Counted from the stretch's first letter, positions 28,921 through 39,844 are shown. The stretch is 64,000 nt of DNA from Pasteurellaceae bacterium 15-036681 (GCA_002002485.1 MQVI01000003.1:1-64000), one strand, 5' to 3'. The notes: a model not told the origin generated them from the sequence alone. Translations and numbers: made by a program.

Positions 28921-29466
28921 CTACGCAAAATCTTGTAATTCAGGATTAATTGGCGTATCTGCAATATTGTTTACATAGTTACATAAGGTTGCCAAACTTA
29001 CTCCTAAAATCACATCAATCGCATTTTGTTGCGTGTAGCCTGCGGCGAAGAATTCATTTAACTGCGCTTGGGTGAGTTTTGCTTTTTGTAAAATTACCGC
29101 TAAGGTAAAACGTGCTAAGGTATCTAATTTAGGATCACTATCAATACGAGCTGTTGCACGAATTGCATTGACCACTTCTTGTGGCATTTTAAGTAATTTT
29201 AATGAGATTTTAGTATGCCCTGCCACACAGAAACCACAACCATTAACCACCGCAGCGGTGATTTGTACCACTTCACGCTCTTCTGGGGTTAAGCTGTTAC
29301 GACCATTGATTGCGCCAACAGTACGGTATGTTTCTAATGCGGTGGGTGCATTAGCTAATACGCCAATTAAATTTGGAATAAAGCCATTTGCCTGTTGTAC
29401 CGCTTTTAATGCATCTTGTGCTGCTTCAGGTGCGGTTTCAATTGTATGAATTTGGAATGATGACAT
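28921..29466 (-). CDS. Carboxymuconolactone decarboxylase / AhpD-like protein
   Basis: A 181-residue protein of the CMD/AhpD alkylhydroperoxidase fold, starting at ATG 29466 (after AGGAAAACACT). The redox motif is intact: C77 and C80 in GCGFCVAGHTK with the nearby His84, and an upstream Glu in PEEREVVQITAAV. Such proteins act as thiol peroxidases or disulfide reductases. It lies 41 bases downstream of an acyl-CoA-dehydrogenase-like gene and is divergent from an ABC importer. Together they form a module repeatedly seen, to my knowledge, in sulfur-compound uptake loci. Its exact role here is not known; detoxifying a peroxide or flavin intermediate of its neighbour is a guess. Confidence 0.85.
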   Translation of the reverse strand: MSSFQIHTIETAPEAAQDALKAVQQANGFIPNLIGVLANAPTALETYRTVGAINGRNSLTPEEREVVQITAAVVNGCGFCVAGHTKISLKLLKMPQEVVNAIRATARIDSDPKLDTLARFTLAVILQKAKLTQAQLNEFFAAGYTQQNAIDVILGVSLATLCNYVNNIADTPINPELQDFA

Positions 29467-29507
29467 AGTGTTTTCCTTATAAAATAATTTGCAAAAATCA
29501 GTGTAAA

Positions 29508-30578
29508 TCACACCGCTTGTAAAATGGTTTTAAGCTGTAATGCACTTGGGGTAACCACCGGTAAAAATGCCCCTTCTCGCCAACGGCGAATAAAGTCTGA
29601 GCCCACATTATTGAGATAACCTCGCCCACCCGATGCCTGTAATTCAAGTAACAGACTTTGTGCCACAACATCGACCACTTCGATACGAATATTAAATAGC
29701 TCTTTTGGATTTTTCACAAAATAATCATCTTGCTGTAGTCCATCCGCTAAACGTTTTTCTAAATCAGCCAGTTTCTGTAACTGTAAATCGTATTCTGGTT
29801 TAAGAATTGAACGGTTGCCAACATATTGCAACGATTTTTCCACTTCCTGTAAGCTACGAGCTGCTAAACCAAATGCCATTGGGCATTGTAATCCTAAAAA
29901 TGTTGGGCGAACTTGGGCAAGATATTCCGCAGCGTTATCGGCAATTATCCAATCAGGATTAAGTTTGACATTATTTAGCTCAACTGCCACGGTATTACTA
30001 CCTTGTAGTGCCACTAAAGAAAGCTCATTTGTGCGAGTAACCCCCTCAGCATCCGAAGGCAATGCCACCACAATCGCTGGCTTACTACCATCGGCATATT
30101 CTGCGGCAAAAATTGTCACAAAGCCTTTTGCGGTTAAATTGGTAATCCAAGGTAAACGTCCTTGTAAATAGCGCTCTCCCTCTTTTTCAATGATTTTTAC
30201 CTGTAACTCCTCGATACCCGATAAAAATTTCACTGCATTTGATAAACCTGTTCCCCCCGATAATTTACCTGCTAATAAATCGTCTAACCAAAGCTCTCTC
30301 GGTTTTGGATTTGAACTACTAAGTAAATTTTGAATTAAGGTACGGTGTCCCCAAGAGATAAAACCTGCCGTTAAAGAATAAGTTGAAATTTCACGTACGG
30401 CATTGATGGCTTGTTGAAATGAGCCACCATTTCCCCCCAATTCTTCGGGTACACCGATTTTAAAAATACCTTCTTGCGCAACACGTTGAAATAACTCATC
30501 GGCATATTGATTAGATTGATCAATTTGTGTAGCGTGTTGATTTAGCCATTCAATAAATTGTTTAGAAAGTTGCGACAT
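29508..30578 (-). CDS. Acyl-CoA-dehydrogenase-like flavoprotein (SfnB/DszC-like)
   Basis: A 356-residue member of the acyl-CoA dehydrogenase fold. N-terminal helices (FKIGVPEELGGNGGSFQQAI) and a central beta region (GTGLSNAVKF, LPWITNLTAKGFVTIFAAEY) are visible. The C-terminal four-helix bundle ends ASGGRGYLNNVGSDFIRRW and FLPVVTPSALQLKTIL. The catalytic Glu typical of true acyl-CoA dehydrogenases is not obvious. The form and neighbours point to the flavin-dependent monooxygenase branch that includes SfnB and DszC, which act on sulfur compounds. It forms an apparent operon with the AhpD-like gene and is divergent from an ABC importer. No flavin reductase gene is adjacent. Confidence 0.78.
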   Translation of the reverse strand: MSQLSKQFIEWLNQHATQIDQSNQYADELFQRVAQEGIFKIGVPEELGGNGGSFQQAINAVREISTYSLTAGFISWGHRTLIQNLLSSSNPKPRELWLDDLLAGKLSGGTGLSNAVKFLSGIEELQVKIIEKEGERYLQGRLPWITNLTAKGFVTIFAAEYADGSKPAIVVALPSDAEGVTRTNELSLVALQGSNTVAVELNNVKLNPDWIIADNAAEYLAQVRPTFLGLQCPMAFGLAARSLQEVEKSLQYVGNRSILKPEYDLQLQKLADLEKRLADGLQQDDYFVKNPKELFNIRIEVVDVVAQSLLLELQASGGRGYLNNVGSDFIRRWREGAFLPVVTPSALQLKTILQAV

Positions 30579-30790
30579 TGTGTTGCTCCTCGTTATTGTA
30601 AAAATGTGAACGAGAGCGATAGTAGGTAAATTTTATTATTCTGAAAAATAATTAAATTCAACGTTATATTCCTTTTTGATATAAAAATTTTTAGAACAAA
30701 AGGTTATAAAAAAGTCTTCTCGGGTATTTCCTAAATGATTTGTTCTCTCTTATTGTTAATGCCATTCAACAATTCATTAACAATTTGACT

Positions 30791-31582
30791 ATGACATTAA
30801 CCGTTACAAATATTGCGCTCGGCTATACCAAAAACAACCAAACCAAGGTTATTCTTGAAAATGCCTCTTTTAGCGTTCCGACACAATCAGTGACCTGTAT
30901 TTTAGGCCCGAGTGGTGTTGGCAAATCGTCATTATTGCGCGTGATTGCGGGGTTAGATAAAGCATTAGCTGGCACTATTAGCCTTTCTGGACAATCAATT
31001 ACTCAGCCCCATTCTGAGATTGGATTTGTGTTTCAAGCGGCTAATCTACTGCCTTGGCTTTCAGTTAAACAAAATGTGGCTTTTGGCTTAGATTTTGCTT
31101 GTCGAGAAAAGCTATCGAATAAAGAAATTCAAAAGCGTGTTGAAGAAGCCATTGAAGAAGTTGGGCTAACCCATGCTATCCATGCGATGCCTAATGAGCT
31201 GTCAGGAGGAATGGCACAACGGGTTAATCTGGCTCGTGCGGTTGCCCGTCAGCCTAAGTTGATTTTATTAGATGAACCTTTCTCTGCCCTTGATCCGATT
31301 ATTCGCACCCAAATGCAACAGATGGTACGTGAAATTATTGAACATCATAATGCCAGTGCGGTGATGATCACGCATGATATTGATGAGGCACTCGCTATTG
31401 CCGATCAAATTATTTTACTTGGTGAAATGCCCGCAAAAGTGGTAGGGCGTTGGGATATTGTCAGCCCCTACCCACGTGAAGATTTATTACTACTGAATGA
31501 TATTCGGGTCGATATTCTCAAAACCCTACAACAAAACCAAAAACGCAAGCAACAAGAACAAACCGTCGAATTTAATATTTAA
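30791..31582 (+). CDS. ABC transporter ATP-binding protein (NitT/TauT family)
   Basis: A 263-residue ATPase of a nitrate/sulfonate/taurine-type importer. The motifs are complete: Walker A LGPSGVGKSSLLRVIAG, Q-loop FVFQAANLLPWLSV, signature LSGGMAQRVNLARAV, Walker B LILLDEPFSALDP and the switch His in VMITHDIDEALAIADQ. I prefer ATG 30791 (MTLTVTNIALGYTK) to the TTG at 30740, because the added residues do not fit the family. It is followed closely by its binding-protein gene (8 bases) and permease (9 bases). Confidence 0.9.
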   Translation: MTLTVTNIALGYTKNNQTKVILENASFSVPTQSVTCILGPSGVGKSSLLRVIAGLDKALAGTISLSGQSITQPHSEIGFVFQAANLLPWLSVKQNVAFGLDFACREKLSNKEIQKRVEEAIEEVGLTHAIHAMPNELSGGMAQRVNLARAVARQPKLILLDEPFSALDPIIRTQMQQMVREIIEHHNASAVMITHDIDEALAIADQIILLGEMPAKVVGRWDIVSPYPREDLLLLNDIRVDILKTLQQNQKRKQQEQTVEFNI

Positions 31583-31590
31583 GGAAGTGA

Positions 31591-32760
31591 ATGATGAACA
31601 GTAACCGCCGTGATTTTCTCAAACTATTAAGCCTATTTACCCTTGCGGGCAGTGCACCACTACTACAGGCACAAGAAAGCAAACGCAATATTGATAAAGA
31701 CGCCCCATTACGCATTGGCTATTTGCCGATTACCGATGCTACGCCACTACTGGTCGCCCATTCACAAAAACTCTTTGAAAAACATGGGATAAATGTTGAA
31801 AAGCCTGTGATGTTTCGCAGTTGGGCGCAATTGGTTGAAGCCTTTTTAAGTGGCAATGTCAATCTTGTTCACTTACTTTCACCGATGAGTTTATGGGCAA
31901 GATACGGCTCAAAAGCCCTTGTAAAAGCGGTAATGTGGAATCACCTTGCAGGTTCTGCACTCACTGTACAACCTCAAATTAATACTATTGAGGAATTAGC
32001 AGGTAAAACCGTAGCAATTCCATTTTGGTACTCTATTCACAATATTGTGTTACAGCAAATTTTGAAAAAGCACAATTTAAGTATCACGGAAAAAGAGCCT
32101 AAAGCGAATGAAGTTAAACTGACGGTAATGTCGCCATCAGATATGGTGCCAGCCCTTGCAAGCGGTGTGATTGCAGGATTTATTGTCGCAGAGCCTTTTA
32201 ATGCATTAGCGGAAAATCGTGGTATTGGTAAAGTGTTGCGTTTTAGTGGCGATGTGTGGCGTGATCACGCGTGCTGCTTAACCCTAATGCATGAACAAGA
32301 TGTAGTTGAACGCCCTGAATGGACCCAAAATATTGTTAATGCGCTCACCGAAGCACAAGCATTTTGTGTGACAAATCGTGCTGACACCGCAAAAATTCTT
32401 GCCCGAGAAAATGGCTATACTCCACACGAATTAAAAGTGCTGGAAGATGTATTAGCTCCAACGGAACAACAGTGGGCAAACTATATTCAAACCAGTGCAA
32501 TCAAACACCCTGAGTGGCATCAAGAGCGTATTGGCTTCCAGCCTTATCCTTTTGATAGCTATATGGAAGAGTTGGTTAAAATGCTAAAAGAGACCCATAT
32601 TGCTGGTAATAATGCCTTCTTACAAGGGTTGGACCCAACTCAAGTAGCTAGAGAATTAAATGCCCCGCAATTTGTGAAAAAAGCCTTAGAACAAGGGAAT
32701 TATTTAGAAACCTTTGGCTTGCAAAGTGGTTTCAATCGTGTCGAGCAAATTGTGGTATAG
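31591..32760 (+). CDS. ABC substrate-binding protein, NitT/TauT family, Tat signal
   Basis: A 389-residue binding protein of the nitrate/bicarbonate/sulfonate group (NMT1/THI5-like fold). The N terminus MMNSNRRDFLKLLSLFTLAG carries a twin-arginine motif (NRRDFLK), a hydrophobic stretch and an AQA-like cleavage zone, so Tat export to the periplasm is likely. The mature part begins LRIGYLPITDATPLLVAHSQ and contains SWAQLVEAFLSGNVNLVHLLSP and PFWYSIHNIVLQQILKKH. These resemble the CmpA/NrtA subgroup more than ThiY. The Tat signal may mean that the protein folds, or binds a cofactor, before export. Substrate unknown; a small sulfur-containing or aromatic acid fits the context. Confidence 0.85.
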   Translation: MMNSNRRDFLKLLSLFTLAGSAPLLQAQESKRNIDKDAPLRIGYLPITDATPLLVAHSQKLFEKHGINVEKPVMFRSWAQLVEAFLSGNVNLVHLLSPMSLWARYGSKALVKAVMWNHLAGSALTVQPQINTIEELAGKTVAIPFWYSIHNIVLQQILKKHNLSITEKEPKANEVKLTVMSPSDMVPALASGVIAGFIVAEPFNALAENRGIGKVLRFSGDVWRDHACCLTLMHEQDVVERPEWTQNIVNALTEAQAFCVTNRADTAKILARENGYTPHELKVLEDVLAPTEQQWANYIQTSAIKHPEWHQERIGFQPYPFDSYMEELVKMLKETHIAGNNAFLQGLDPTQVARELNAPQFVKKALEQGNYLETFGLQSGFNRVEQIVV

Positions 32761-32769
32761 AGGAATAGT

Positions 32770-33510
32770 ATGAAACAGCGTTATTTTTTAGGGTTAGGCG
32801 GATTAGTTTCCTTACTGATTTTTTGGCAGATCGGCAGCTACTGGTTAGCAAAAACGATCCCATTAGCCAATAATCTGGCACCTATGGCTACCTTTGATAG
32901 CTTAATTTGGTTAATCTCATCTGGGGAAATTTTTCCTCATTTATTTGCAAGTTTACAGCGAATTGTTATTGGCTTAGGTAGTGCGCTTTTAGTCGGCATT
33001 CCGCTTGGATTAGCCCTTGGCTTTTCTAAAAAGTTAGAGATGTGGTGTACTCCGTCATTTCAATTACTGAGAATGGTGTCCCCTCTCTCTTGGATGCCAA
33101 TTATTGTAATGTTACTTGGGGTGGGTAATTTACCGATCTACTTTTTGCTTGCCTTTGCTTCTATTTGGTCATTGATTATCTCAACCAGTGTGGGGGTAAA
33201 AAGTATTGATCCACAATGGTTACTGCTTGCGCGTTCAATGTCGGCTTCGAAACAAGAAACTTTATGCAAAATTGTGGTACCAGCTATTGCGAGCCATGTG
33301 CTAACAGGGTTACGTGTGTCTATGGGGATTGCTTGGGTAATTCTAGTGCCTTGTGAAATGCTTGGGGTTAATGAAGGACTAGGTTATTTTATTTTGGATA
33401 CTCGTGACCGTTTAGCCTATTCAGAGCTAATGGCAGTCGTTGTTGTGATTGGTTTAATTGGTTGGGGATTGGATAGTTTAATTCGGTTGGGGTTAAAAGG
33501 TGGAAAATAA
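32770..33510 (+). CDS. ABC transporter permease (NitT/TauT family)
   Basis: A 246-residue inner-membrane permease with about six membrane segments. The EAA loop is seen as LLARSMSASKQETLCKIVVP near residue 155, followed by LRVSMGIAWVILVPCEML. The N-terminal part includes LFASLQRIVIGLGSALLVGI, typical of SsuC/TauC permeases. It is the last gene of the three-gene importer and begins 9 bases after the binding-protein gene. A short palindromic repeat follows its stop. Confidence 0.9.
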   Translation: MKQRYFLGLGGLVSLLIFWQIGSYWLAKTIPLANNLAPMATFDSLIWLISSGEIFPHLFASLQRIVIGLGSALLVGIPLGLALGFSKKLEMWCTPSFQLLRMVSPLSWMPIIVMLLGVGNLPIYFLLAFASIWSLIISTSVGVKSIDPQWLLLARSMSASKQETLCKIVVPAIASHVLTGLRVSMGIAWVILVPCEMLGVNEGLGYFILDTRDRLAYSELMAVVVVIGLIGWGLDSLIRLGLKGGK

Positions 33511-33515
33511 ACAGC

Positions 33516-33534
33516 AGTGGGCAAAAATGCCCAC
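33516..33534. repeat. Short palindrome AGTGGGCA-AAA-TGCCCACT
   Basis: A perfect 8-bp stem with a 3-base loop between the convergent permease and tadA genes, followed by CTAC. It belongs with the GTAGGGTGGGC family and may work as a terminator for either gene, though no T run is present. Confidence 0.6.
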
Positions 33535-33535
33535 T

Positions 33536-34165
<630 letters not shown>

Positions 34166-34172
34166 TTATCAA

Positions 34173-36026
34173 CTAACCACGACGGCCTTTGTCGTTAAAA
34201 CGTTTTTCTTTAAAGCCACCTTTACGGTCGCCACGGTCTTTGAAACCACGATCTCCGCGACGATCATCTCGACCACCACGACGCTCATTACGATCTCCGC
34301 GACCACGTCCACCTTTTGATTCGTATGGTTGAGCATTACCAGTGTTTGCCACACTTGCAGGGCCTAATAAAGACATTTGCATTGGTTTGCTTAATACACG
34401 TGCTTTTTGAGCAAAGTGCTGTACTAAGTGATTTGGCATACCTTGTGGTAATTCAATCGTTGAGTATTTATCGTGTAATTTGATGTGACCGATATAACGG
34501 CTGTTGATATCACCTTCGTTTGCGATTGCGCCTACGATATGACGAACTTCAACACCGTCTTCACGACCTAATTCAATACGGTATAAATCCATATTTACAC
34601 CGTTGTTATCGCGATGCTCACGACCACCACGTTCTGCTGAACGAGGGTTTTCATTGCGATCGCGACGACCACGTTCGCCACGCTCACCACGTGCTGCTCG
34701 AATTACTGGATCTGGTGGAAGAATTAATTTTTTCTTCTCTTGAAGCATCATCATCATTGCTGCTGCTAATTCTTCGTGATCTTGATCCGCTGTAAATAAA
34801 TCTTCTAGTAATTCACGATACATTTCTAAATCGTGATGCTCTAATTGTAAAGTGATCTTCGCTTTGAATTTCTCACGGCGTTTTGCCATTAAGATTTCAT
34901 GGTTTGGTACAGCAACCTCATCAATTGTTTTTTTGATTAGGTTTTCAATATTGCGTAATAAACGACGTTCGCGTGGCTCAACGAATAATAATGCACGACC
35001 AGAACGACCTGCACGACCAGTACGGCCAATACGGTGAACATAGCTTTCTGAGTCTAGTGGAATATCATAGTTCACTACTAAGCTGATACGCTCGATATCG
35101 ATACCACGAGCCGCAACGTCTGTTGCAACAACGATATCTAAACGACCTGATTTTAAACGCTCTAAAGTTTGCTCACGCGCTTGTTGAGTCATGTCACCAT
35201 TTAATGCCGCAGCACGAAAACCATTACGCTCTAATAATTCAGTGATGTCCGTTGTCCCTGTTTTGGTACGTGTAAAGATGATCGCTGCATCAAAATCTTC
35301 TACTTCTAAGAAACGCAATAATGCATCATTTTTACGGAAACCGTTTACTAACCAGTAGCTTTGAGCAATATCTGGAGCAGAACGTTGCGTTGCTTGAATC
35401 TTCACTTCTTGTGGATCTTTCATAAAACGACGAGTAATACGGCGAATCGGCTCAGGCATTGTTGCTGAGAATAATGCCGTTTGGTGATCTTCTGGAAGCT
35501 CAGCCATTACTGTTTCAACATCTTCGATAAAGCCCATTCGTAACATTTCGTCAGCTTCATCAAGTACGATCGCTTTTAACATTGAAAGATTTAAGGTGCC
35601 ACGACGGATATGGTCAAGGATACGGCCCGGTGTACCTACTACGACTTGCGCACCATTTTTTAATGCACGAATTTGGATATCATAACGCTGACCACCATAG
35701 ATAGTTACAACGTTAATGCCTTTCATATTTTTAGTAAATTGTTCACATGCATCTGCAACTTGAATTGCTAATTCACGAGTTGGAGCCATTACCAACATTT
35801 GTGGGTGACGTTCAGATGAGTTGATCTGCGCCAAAATAGGTAATGAGAATGCCGCTGTTTTACCACTACCTGTTTGTGCCATACCTAAAACATCGCGACC
35901 AGCTAATAAATGCGGAATACACTCTTGCTGAATTGGTGATGGAGTTACGAAGCCCATATTTGTTACGGCTTCAAGGATAGATTGTGGTAAGCCTAAATCG
36001 GCAAATGTGATTGTGTTAGTTGTCAT
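34173..36026 (-). CDS. deaD: DEAD-box RNA helicase DeaD/CsdA
   Basis: A 617-residue DEAD-box helicase that unwinds RNA in ribosome assembly and mRNA decay, chiefly in the cold. Core motifs in order are [14 protein letters not shown] (Q motif), [66 protein letters not shown] and [13 protein letters not shown]. After the core come the DeaD-specific RNA-binding domain (about 480-560, with [15 protein letters not shown]) and an Arg/Gly-rich tail ([19 protein letters not shown]). The order pnp-nlpI-deaD is conserved with E. coli. The leader upstream of the start carries an inverted repeat (36041-36123), and the ribosome site is weak. Confidence 0.97.
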   Translation of the reverse strand: MTTNTITFADLGLPQSILEAVTNMGFVTPSPIQQECIPHLLAGRDVLGMAQTGSGKTAAFSLPILAQINSSERHPQMLVMAPTRELAIQVADACEQFTKNMKGINVVTIYGGQRYDIQIRALKNGAQVVVGTPGRILDHIRRGTLNLSMLKAIVLDEADEMLRMGFIEDVETVMAELPEDHQTALFSATMPEPIRRITRRFMKDPQEVKIQATQRSAPDIAQSYWLVNGFRKNDALLRFLEVEDFDAAIIFTRTKTGTTDITELLERNGFRAAALNGDMTQQAREQTLERLKSGRLDIVVATDVAARGIDIERISLVVNYDIPLDSESYVHRIGRTGRAGRSGRALLFVEPRERRLLRNIENLIKKTIDEVAVPNHEILMAKRREKFKAKITLQLEHHDLEMYRELLEDLFTADQDHEELAAAMMMMLQEKKKLILPPDPVIRAARGERGERGRRDRNENPRSAERGGREHRDNNGVNMDLYRIELGREDGVEVRHIVGAIANEGDINSRYIGHIKLHDKYSTIELPQGMPNHLVQHFAQKARVLSKPMQMSLLGPASVANTGNAQPYESKGGRGRGDRNERRGGRDDRRGDRGFKDRGDRKGGFKEKRFNDKGRRG

Positions 36027-36040
36027 AAAAAACCATTAAA

Positions 36041-36123
36041 AATGAATGGAGAATGGAAAATGGATAATGGAGAATGGCGCTCTCTGAACTTCATTCTCCG
36101 TTCTCCATTATTCGTTATCCATT
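36041..36123. repeat. Inverted repeat built of GGAGAATGG/GGATAATGG units, deaD leader
   Basis: The left arm repeats ATGGAGAATGG and ATGGATAATGG. The right arm (36092-36123) holds the complements CATTCTCCG, TTCTCCATT and CGTTATCCATT. The arms can fold together over an unpaired CGCTCTCTGAACT centre. The same units recur at 34114-34171 on the other side of deaD, so the helicase gene is bracketed by related repeats. Confidence 0.6.
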
Positions 36124-36208
36124 AGATAAAAAATATATTGTTGAGTATTTAGGTAAGAAAAAAATATTTAAGCAAATCAATGCCCTATATACCTTGTTGC
36201 ACCTGAGT

Positions 36209-36252
36209 AAGCGGTAAGATTTGCAAAAGATTTTACAAAAACAACCGCTTGT
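36209..36252 (-). terminator. Inverted uptake-signal pair after nlpI
   Basis: ACAAGCGGT-type sequence (complement of 36244-36252) faces AAGCGGT (36209-36215) just after the nlpI stop. The arms are short and there is no clear T run, so this is a weak terminator candidate. Confidence 0.4.
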
Positions 36253-36257
36253 TCGTC

Positions 36258-37196
36258 CTAATTTTTCCCAACAACGACGGGATCTGTTGCTTGGCTAGCA
36301 TTTTTTGCAAGACGCAATTGAGCTAACTCAAACAACGCAAAACGATACTCAACAAAGTTATAGACCTGATTCGCAACTGCGAGACGGAAAAGACTTGTAG
36401 CCTCTCCAACTTGATTCATTTTGAGTGTTTGTTTTGCAAGATAAAAATAAGTTTCAGTTAAAATTTCCGCATACTGAACCGCATTTGGCTCTGCCTGAGC
36501 ATTCATTTTTAAACGAAGTTGCTCTAATGAAAAGTCCCCAAGAAAGTAAGAAACAATATTAGTGCCCCAGAAGTCTTTTGATAAGCCTTTTGCTCTTTGC
36601 ACTAAATTCTCTTTTGCGTTACTTGGTTTTAATTCTAGCTCATTGAAATATAACCATAAAACTCGATATGGATCAGTTTTATCCGCTTCATAAAAGCGTA
36701 ATAAATCACGTTCCGCTTCAGAATATCGACCACTATAATAAAATGATAAACCACGATTCAAACGAGTATAATCATAATCAGGATCGAGTTCTAATACTGC
36801 ATTGAAAGCGTCTATCGAACTATCGTAGTCATCTTCAAGCAATAAATATAGGCCTAGATAATTATAGGCGGCTGCCATTTTAGGACTTAATTCTATCGCT
36901 TGAGTGAAATCATAGCGAGCTAAAGACCATAGTCCTAAACTGTCGTAAATTACACCTCTTTCGAAGTGTAATTCCGCTCGTTCAGCTTGGCTTAATTTTG
37001 CTTCCTGCAATACTTGAGTTAAACGCACCACCATCACTTCTTGATCAAAACGAAGCTGTGGGTTTAATTCTGAAAGAGGCAACTTAGTTGGCGCAATAAT
37101 ATCTGAGACACGGTTTACACAACCTGTCAAAAATAATATTGCCAAAAAATTAAGCAAGAAAAAACGAAAATTAAACAACTTAAAACGTTGTGGCAT
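36258..37196 (-). CDS. nlpI: Lipoprotein NlpI, TPR protein
   Basis: NlpI is an outer-membrane lipoprotein that acts as an adaptor for peptidoglycan hydrolases and the Prc protease. The 312-residue protein has a signal peptide with lipobox LTGC (Cys26). It continues through several TPR units, for example ERAELHFERGVIYDSLGLWS, AAAYNYLGLYLLLEDDYDSS and TRLNRGLSFYYSGRYSEAER, with the helical C-terminal region of the family after about 200. It lies between pnp and deaD, as in E. coli. Confidence 0.95.
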   Translation of the reverse strand: MPQRFKLFNFRFFLLNFLAILFLTGCVNRVSDIIAPTKLPLSELNPQLRFDQEVMVVRLTQVLQEAKLSQAERAELHFERGVIYDSLGLWSLARYDFTQAIELSPKMAAAYNYLGLYLLLEDDYDSSIDAFNAVLELDPDYDYTRLNRGLSFYYSGRYSEAERDLLRFYEADKTDPYRVLWLYFNELELKPSNAKENLVQRAKGLSKDFWGTNIVSYFLGDFSLEQLRLKMNAQAEPNAVQYAEILTETYFYLAKQTLKMNQVGEATSLFRLAVANQVYNFVEYRFALFELAQLRLAKNASQATDPVVVGKN

Positions 37197-37215
37197 TTTG
37201 GTGAAAACCTTTAAA

Positions 37216-37286
37216 CGTAGGGGTAAATAACATCTACCCTAAAATTATACGTTATCAATTATGGGCGGATATTATCCGCCCCTACA
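37216..37286. repeat. Palindromic repeats between pnp and nlpI
   Basis: The stretch holds CGTAGGGG...TACCCT (37216-37240) and GGGCGGATATTATCCGCCC followed by CTACA (37264-37286). Both have GTAGGG/CCTAC ends and belong to the family at 3619 and 43273. It may partly terminate or stabilise pnp mRNA. Confidence 0.6.
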
Positions 37287-37309
37287 AAGATAATTTGCAA
37301 TATTACAAA

Positions 37310-39448
37310 TTACTCTGCTAATTCCTCAGCAACTTCTTCTACTACTGATTCTGTAGTTTCAGCTGGTGTTGAATTTAAGTCTTTCATTGTTAAACGGATA
37401 CGGCCTTGACGGTCGATTTCTACCACTTTAACTTGAACTTCTTGACCTACTTCTAAGTAATCTGCAACACGTTCAACACGCGCTTCAGTGATTTGAGAAA
37501 TATGCACTAAACCTTCTTTACCACCAAGGATAGATACAAATGCACCGAAATCAACTACACGAGTTACTTTACCTTTGTAAATTGCATTTACTTCAACTTC
37601 TGCAACGATATCTTCGATACGTGCCATTACTGCTTTCGCTGCATTACCATCAGTTGCTGCAATTTTCACTGTACCGTCATCATCGATATCGATTGAAGTA
37701 CCTGTTTCTTCCGTTAATGCACGGATTGTCGCACCACCTTTACCAATTACATCTTTGATTTTCTTAGGATCAATCTTCATTGTGTGGATACGTGGCGCAT
37801 AGTCAGAGATATCCGCACGTGGCGCAGGGATTGCTTGTTCCATCACACCCAAAATGTGCATACGCGCACCTTTAGCTTGGTTTAATGCAATTTGCATAAT
37901 CTCTGGTGTGATACCTTCGATTTTGATGTCCATTTGAAGTGCTGTAACACCTTGACGTGTACCCGCTACTTTAAAGTCCATATCACCTAAGTGGTCTTCA
38001 TCACCTAAAATATCTGAAAGAACAACGAATTTATCTTCTTCTTTCACTAAGCCCATTGCAATACCTGCAACAGCTGCTTTGATTGGTACACCAGCATCCA
38101 TTAATGCTAATGACGCACCACATACAGACGCCATTGAAGATGAACCGTTAGATTCAGTGATTTCTGACACCACACGAACAACGTATGGGAACTCTTCCGC
38201 TGTTGGCATTACTGCTAACACACCACGTTTTGCTAAACGACCGTGACCGATTTCACGACGTTTTGGTGAACCGATACGACCTGTTTCACCCACTGAGTAT
38301 GGAGGGAAGTTGTAGTGGAATAAGAAACGATCTGATTTCTCACCTGTTAATTCATCGATAGTTTGTGCATCACGCTCAGTACCTAAAGTTGCTACCGCTA
38401 ATGCCTGTGTTTCACCACGAGTGAAGATTGCTGAACCGTGAGTACGCGGTAGTACACCTGTACAAATATCTAATGCACGGATTGTATCTACAGTACGACC
38501 GTCGATACGTGGTTCACCTGCAATGATACGGCCACGCACGATTTGGCTTTCTAATGCGCCAAAAATATCTGCGATTTTACCCTCTGAAACTTCTTCGTCT
38601 TCTGCAGTGATTTGAGCGATAACGTCTGCTTTGATTGCGTCAATTTGTTCATAACGAACTTGTTTTTCAACGATACGGTATGCTTCACCTAAGCGTGCTT
38701 CTGCGATTGCTTTTACTTTGTCGATTAACGCAGTATCTGGCTCTGGTGCAACCCAATCCCAACGTGGTTTGCCTGCTTCTTTCACGAATTCTTTGATGTT
38801 TTCAACAACCACTTGTTGTTGTTCGTGACCAAATACTACCGCTGCAAGCATCTGTTCTTCAGTTAAGATATCTGCTTCAGACTCAACCATTAATACCGCT
38901 TTATCAGTACCTGCAACCACTAAATCTAAGCGGCTGATTTTTTGTTCTGATGTGGTTGGGTTTAATACGAATTGATCATTGATAAAACCAACACGTGCCG
39001 CGCCGATTGGACCATTAAATGGCACACCAGATAATGATAATGCAGCTGAAGCACCGATCATTGCAACTAAATCTGGGCTGATTTGTGGGTTTACCGAAAC
39101 AACTGTTGCGATAACTTGAATTTCGTTGAAGAAACCTTCTGGGAATAATGGACGTACTGGACGGTCAATTAAACGCGCAACTAAAGTTTCGCCTTCTGAT
39201 GGACGGCCTTCACGTTTGAAGAAACCACCAGGGATACGACCTGCTGCGTAAGTACGCTCTTGGTAATCTACTGTTAATGGGAAGAAGTCTTGACCTTCTT
39301 TAACATCTTTTTTAGCAACAACAGTTACGAATACTGTTGTATCGTCCATACTTGCCATTACAGCCGCTGTTGCTTGACGCGCGATTGCGCCTGTTTCTAG
39401 AGTTACGGTATGTTGACCGTATTTGAATTGTCTTACGATTGGAGTCAT
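37310..39448 (-). CDS. pnp: Polyribonucleotide nucleotidyltransferase (PNPase)
   Basis: PNPase degrades RNA 3' to 5' by phosphorolysis and belongs to the RNA degradosome. The 712-residue protein has two RNase PH domains ([20 protein letters not shown] near the N terminus; [20 protein letters not shown] in the second). The catalytic region [19 protein letters not shown], the KH domain [15 protein letters not shown] and the S1 domain [20 protein letters not shown] follow. The acidic tail ends [11 protein letters not shown]. The ATG follows ACAGGAAATCCAGTA. rpsO is not upstream here. Confidence 0.97.
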   Translation of the reverse strand: MTPIVRQFKYGQHTVTLETGAIARQATAAVMASMDDTTVFVTVVAKKDVKEGQDFFPLTVDYQERTYAAGRIPGGFFKREGRPSEGETLVARLIDRPVRPLFPEGFFNEIQVIATVVSVNPQISPDLVAMIGASAALSLSGVPFNGPIGAARVGFINDQFVLNPTTSEQKISRLDLVVAGTDKAVLMVESEADILTEEQMLAAVVFGHEQQQVVVENIKEFVKEAGKPRWDWVAPEPDTALIDKVKAIAEARLGEAYRIVEKQVRYEQIDAIKADVIAQITAEDEEVSEGKIADIFGALESQIVRGRIIAGEPRIDGRTVDTIRALDICTGVLPRTHGSAIFTRGETQALAVATLGTERDAQTIDELTGEKSDRFLFHYNFPPYSVGETGRIGSPKRREIGHGRLAKRGVLAVMPTAEEFPYVVRVVSEITESNGSSSMASVCGASLALMDAGVPIKAAVAGIAMGLVKEEDKFVVLSDILGDEDHLGDMDFKVAGTRQGVTALQMDIKIEGITPEIMQIALNQAKGARMHILGVMEQAIPAPRADISDYAPRIHTMKIDPKKIKDVIGKGGATIRALTEETGTSIDIDDDGTVKIAATDGNAAKAVMARIEDIVAEVEVNAIYKGKVTRVVDFGAFVSILGGKEGLVHISQITEARVERVADYLEVGQEVQVKVVEIDRQGRIRLTMKDLNSTPAETTESVVEEVAEELAE

Positions 39449-39594
39449 TACTGGATTTCCTGTGAATTTTTAGAATTGTTGTTGTTTTATTTCTTAAAAA
39501 TTGCGACTAGCAAAAGAAATCTTGTCTGTATTTGATCTAAACAAAACCACTTTTGATAGCCGCCTCTTATGAATGCTAGAAATAAAACTTTGGC

Positions 39595-39600
39595 ATTATA
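39595..39600 (-). promoter_or_regulatory. Likely -10 element of the pnp promoter
   Basis: TATAAT on the minus strand, about 147 bases upstream of the pnp start, leaves a long leader. No strong -35 is visible. The leader contains CATAAGAGGCGGCTATC and could hold the RNase III autoregulation site known for pnp in other bacteria. Confidence 0.4.
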
Positions 39601-39744
39601 CAGCTTTTTCTATTAAAAATCCGTAACTATTTTTGATTTGCAAAAAATTTACCTAATCTGACCGCTTGATGCAGCATACACACTATATTGTAATAAGGAT
39701 TAAGACGAAAAATGCGTTTTTAGCATTTAAATTATGGTAGACGC

Positions 39745-39838
39745 AAAAAAGCCAGACATAAATGCCTGGCAAAAGAGTTATGAATAAGATGTTTTTTATT
39801 ATACGACTGTTTTATCGACTACAATACCTCGATAAAAC
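39745..39838 (-). ncRNA. Predicted small RNA downstream of lacD
   Basis: About 94 nt on the minus strand. A near-consensus promoter (TTGACT-17-TACAAT) lies directly upstream. The transcript would begin with a 9-bp hairpin (TTTTATCGA and TCGATAAAA, loop 10), continue through an A/U-rich linker, and end in a terminator (GCCAGGC-ATTTAT-GTCTGGC followed by six Ts). No open reading frame of note lies within it. The parent region is otherwise empty: 39449-39926 holds only the pnp leader and this unit. A lacD 3' UTR that uses the same terminator is the alternative. No known sRNA family is recognised. Confidence 0.58.
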
Positions 39839-39844
39839 TTCCCG

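Noticed and set aside
39810..39837. TTTTATCGA...TCGATAAAA hairpin as a terminator of lacD.
   Set aside because: No T run follows on the minus strand; it fits better as the 5' hairpin of the predicted sRNA.
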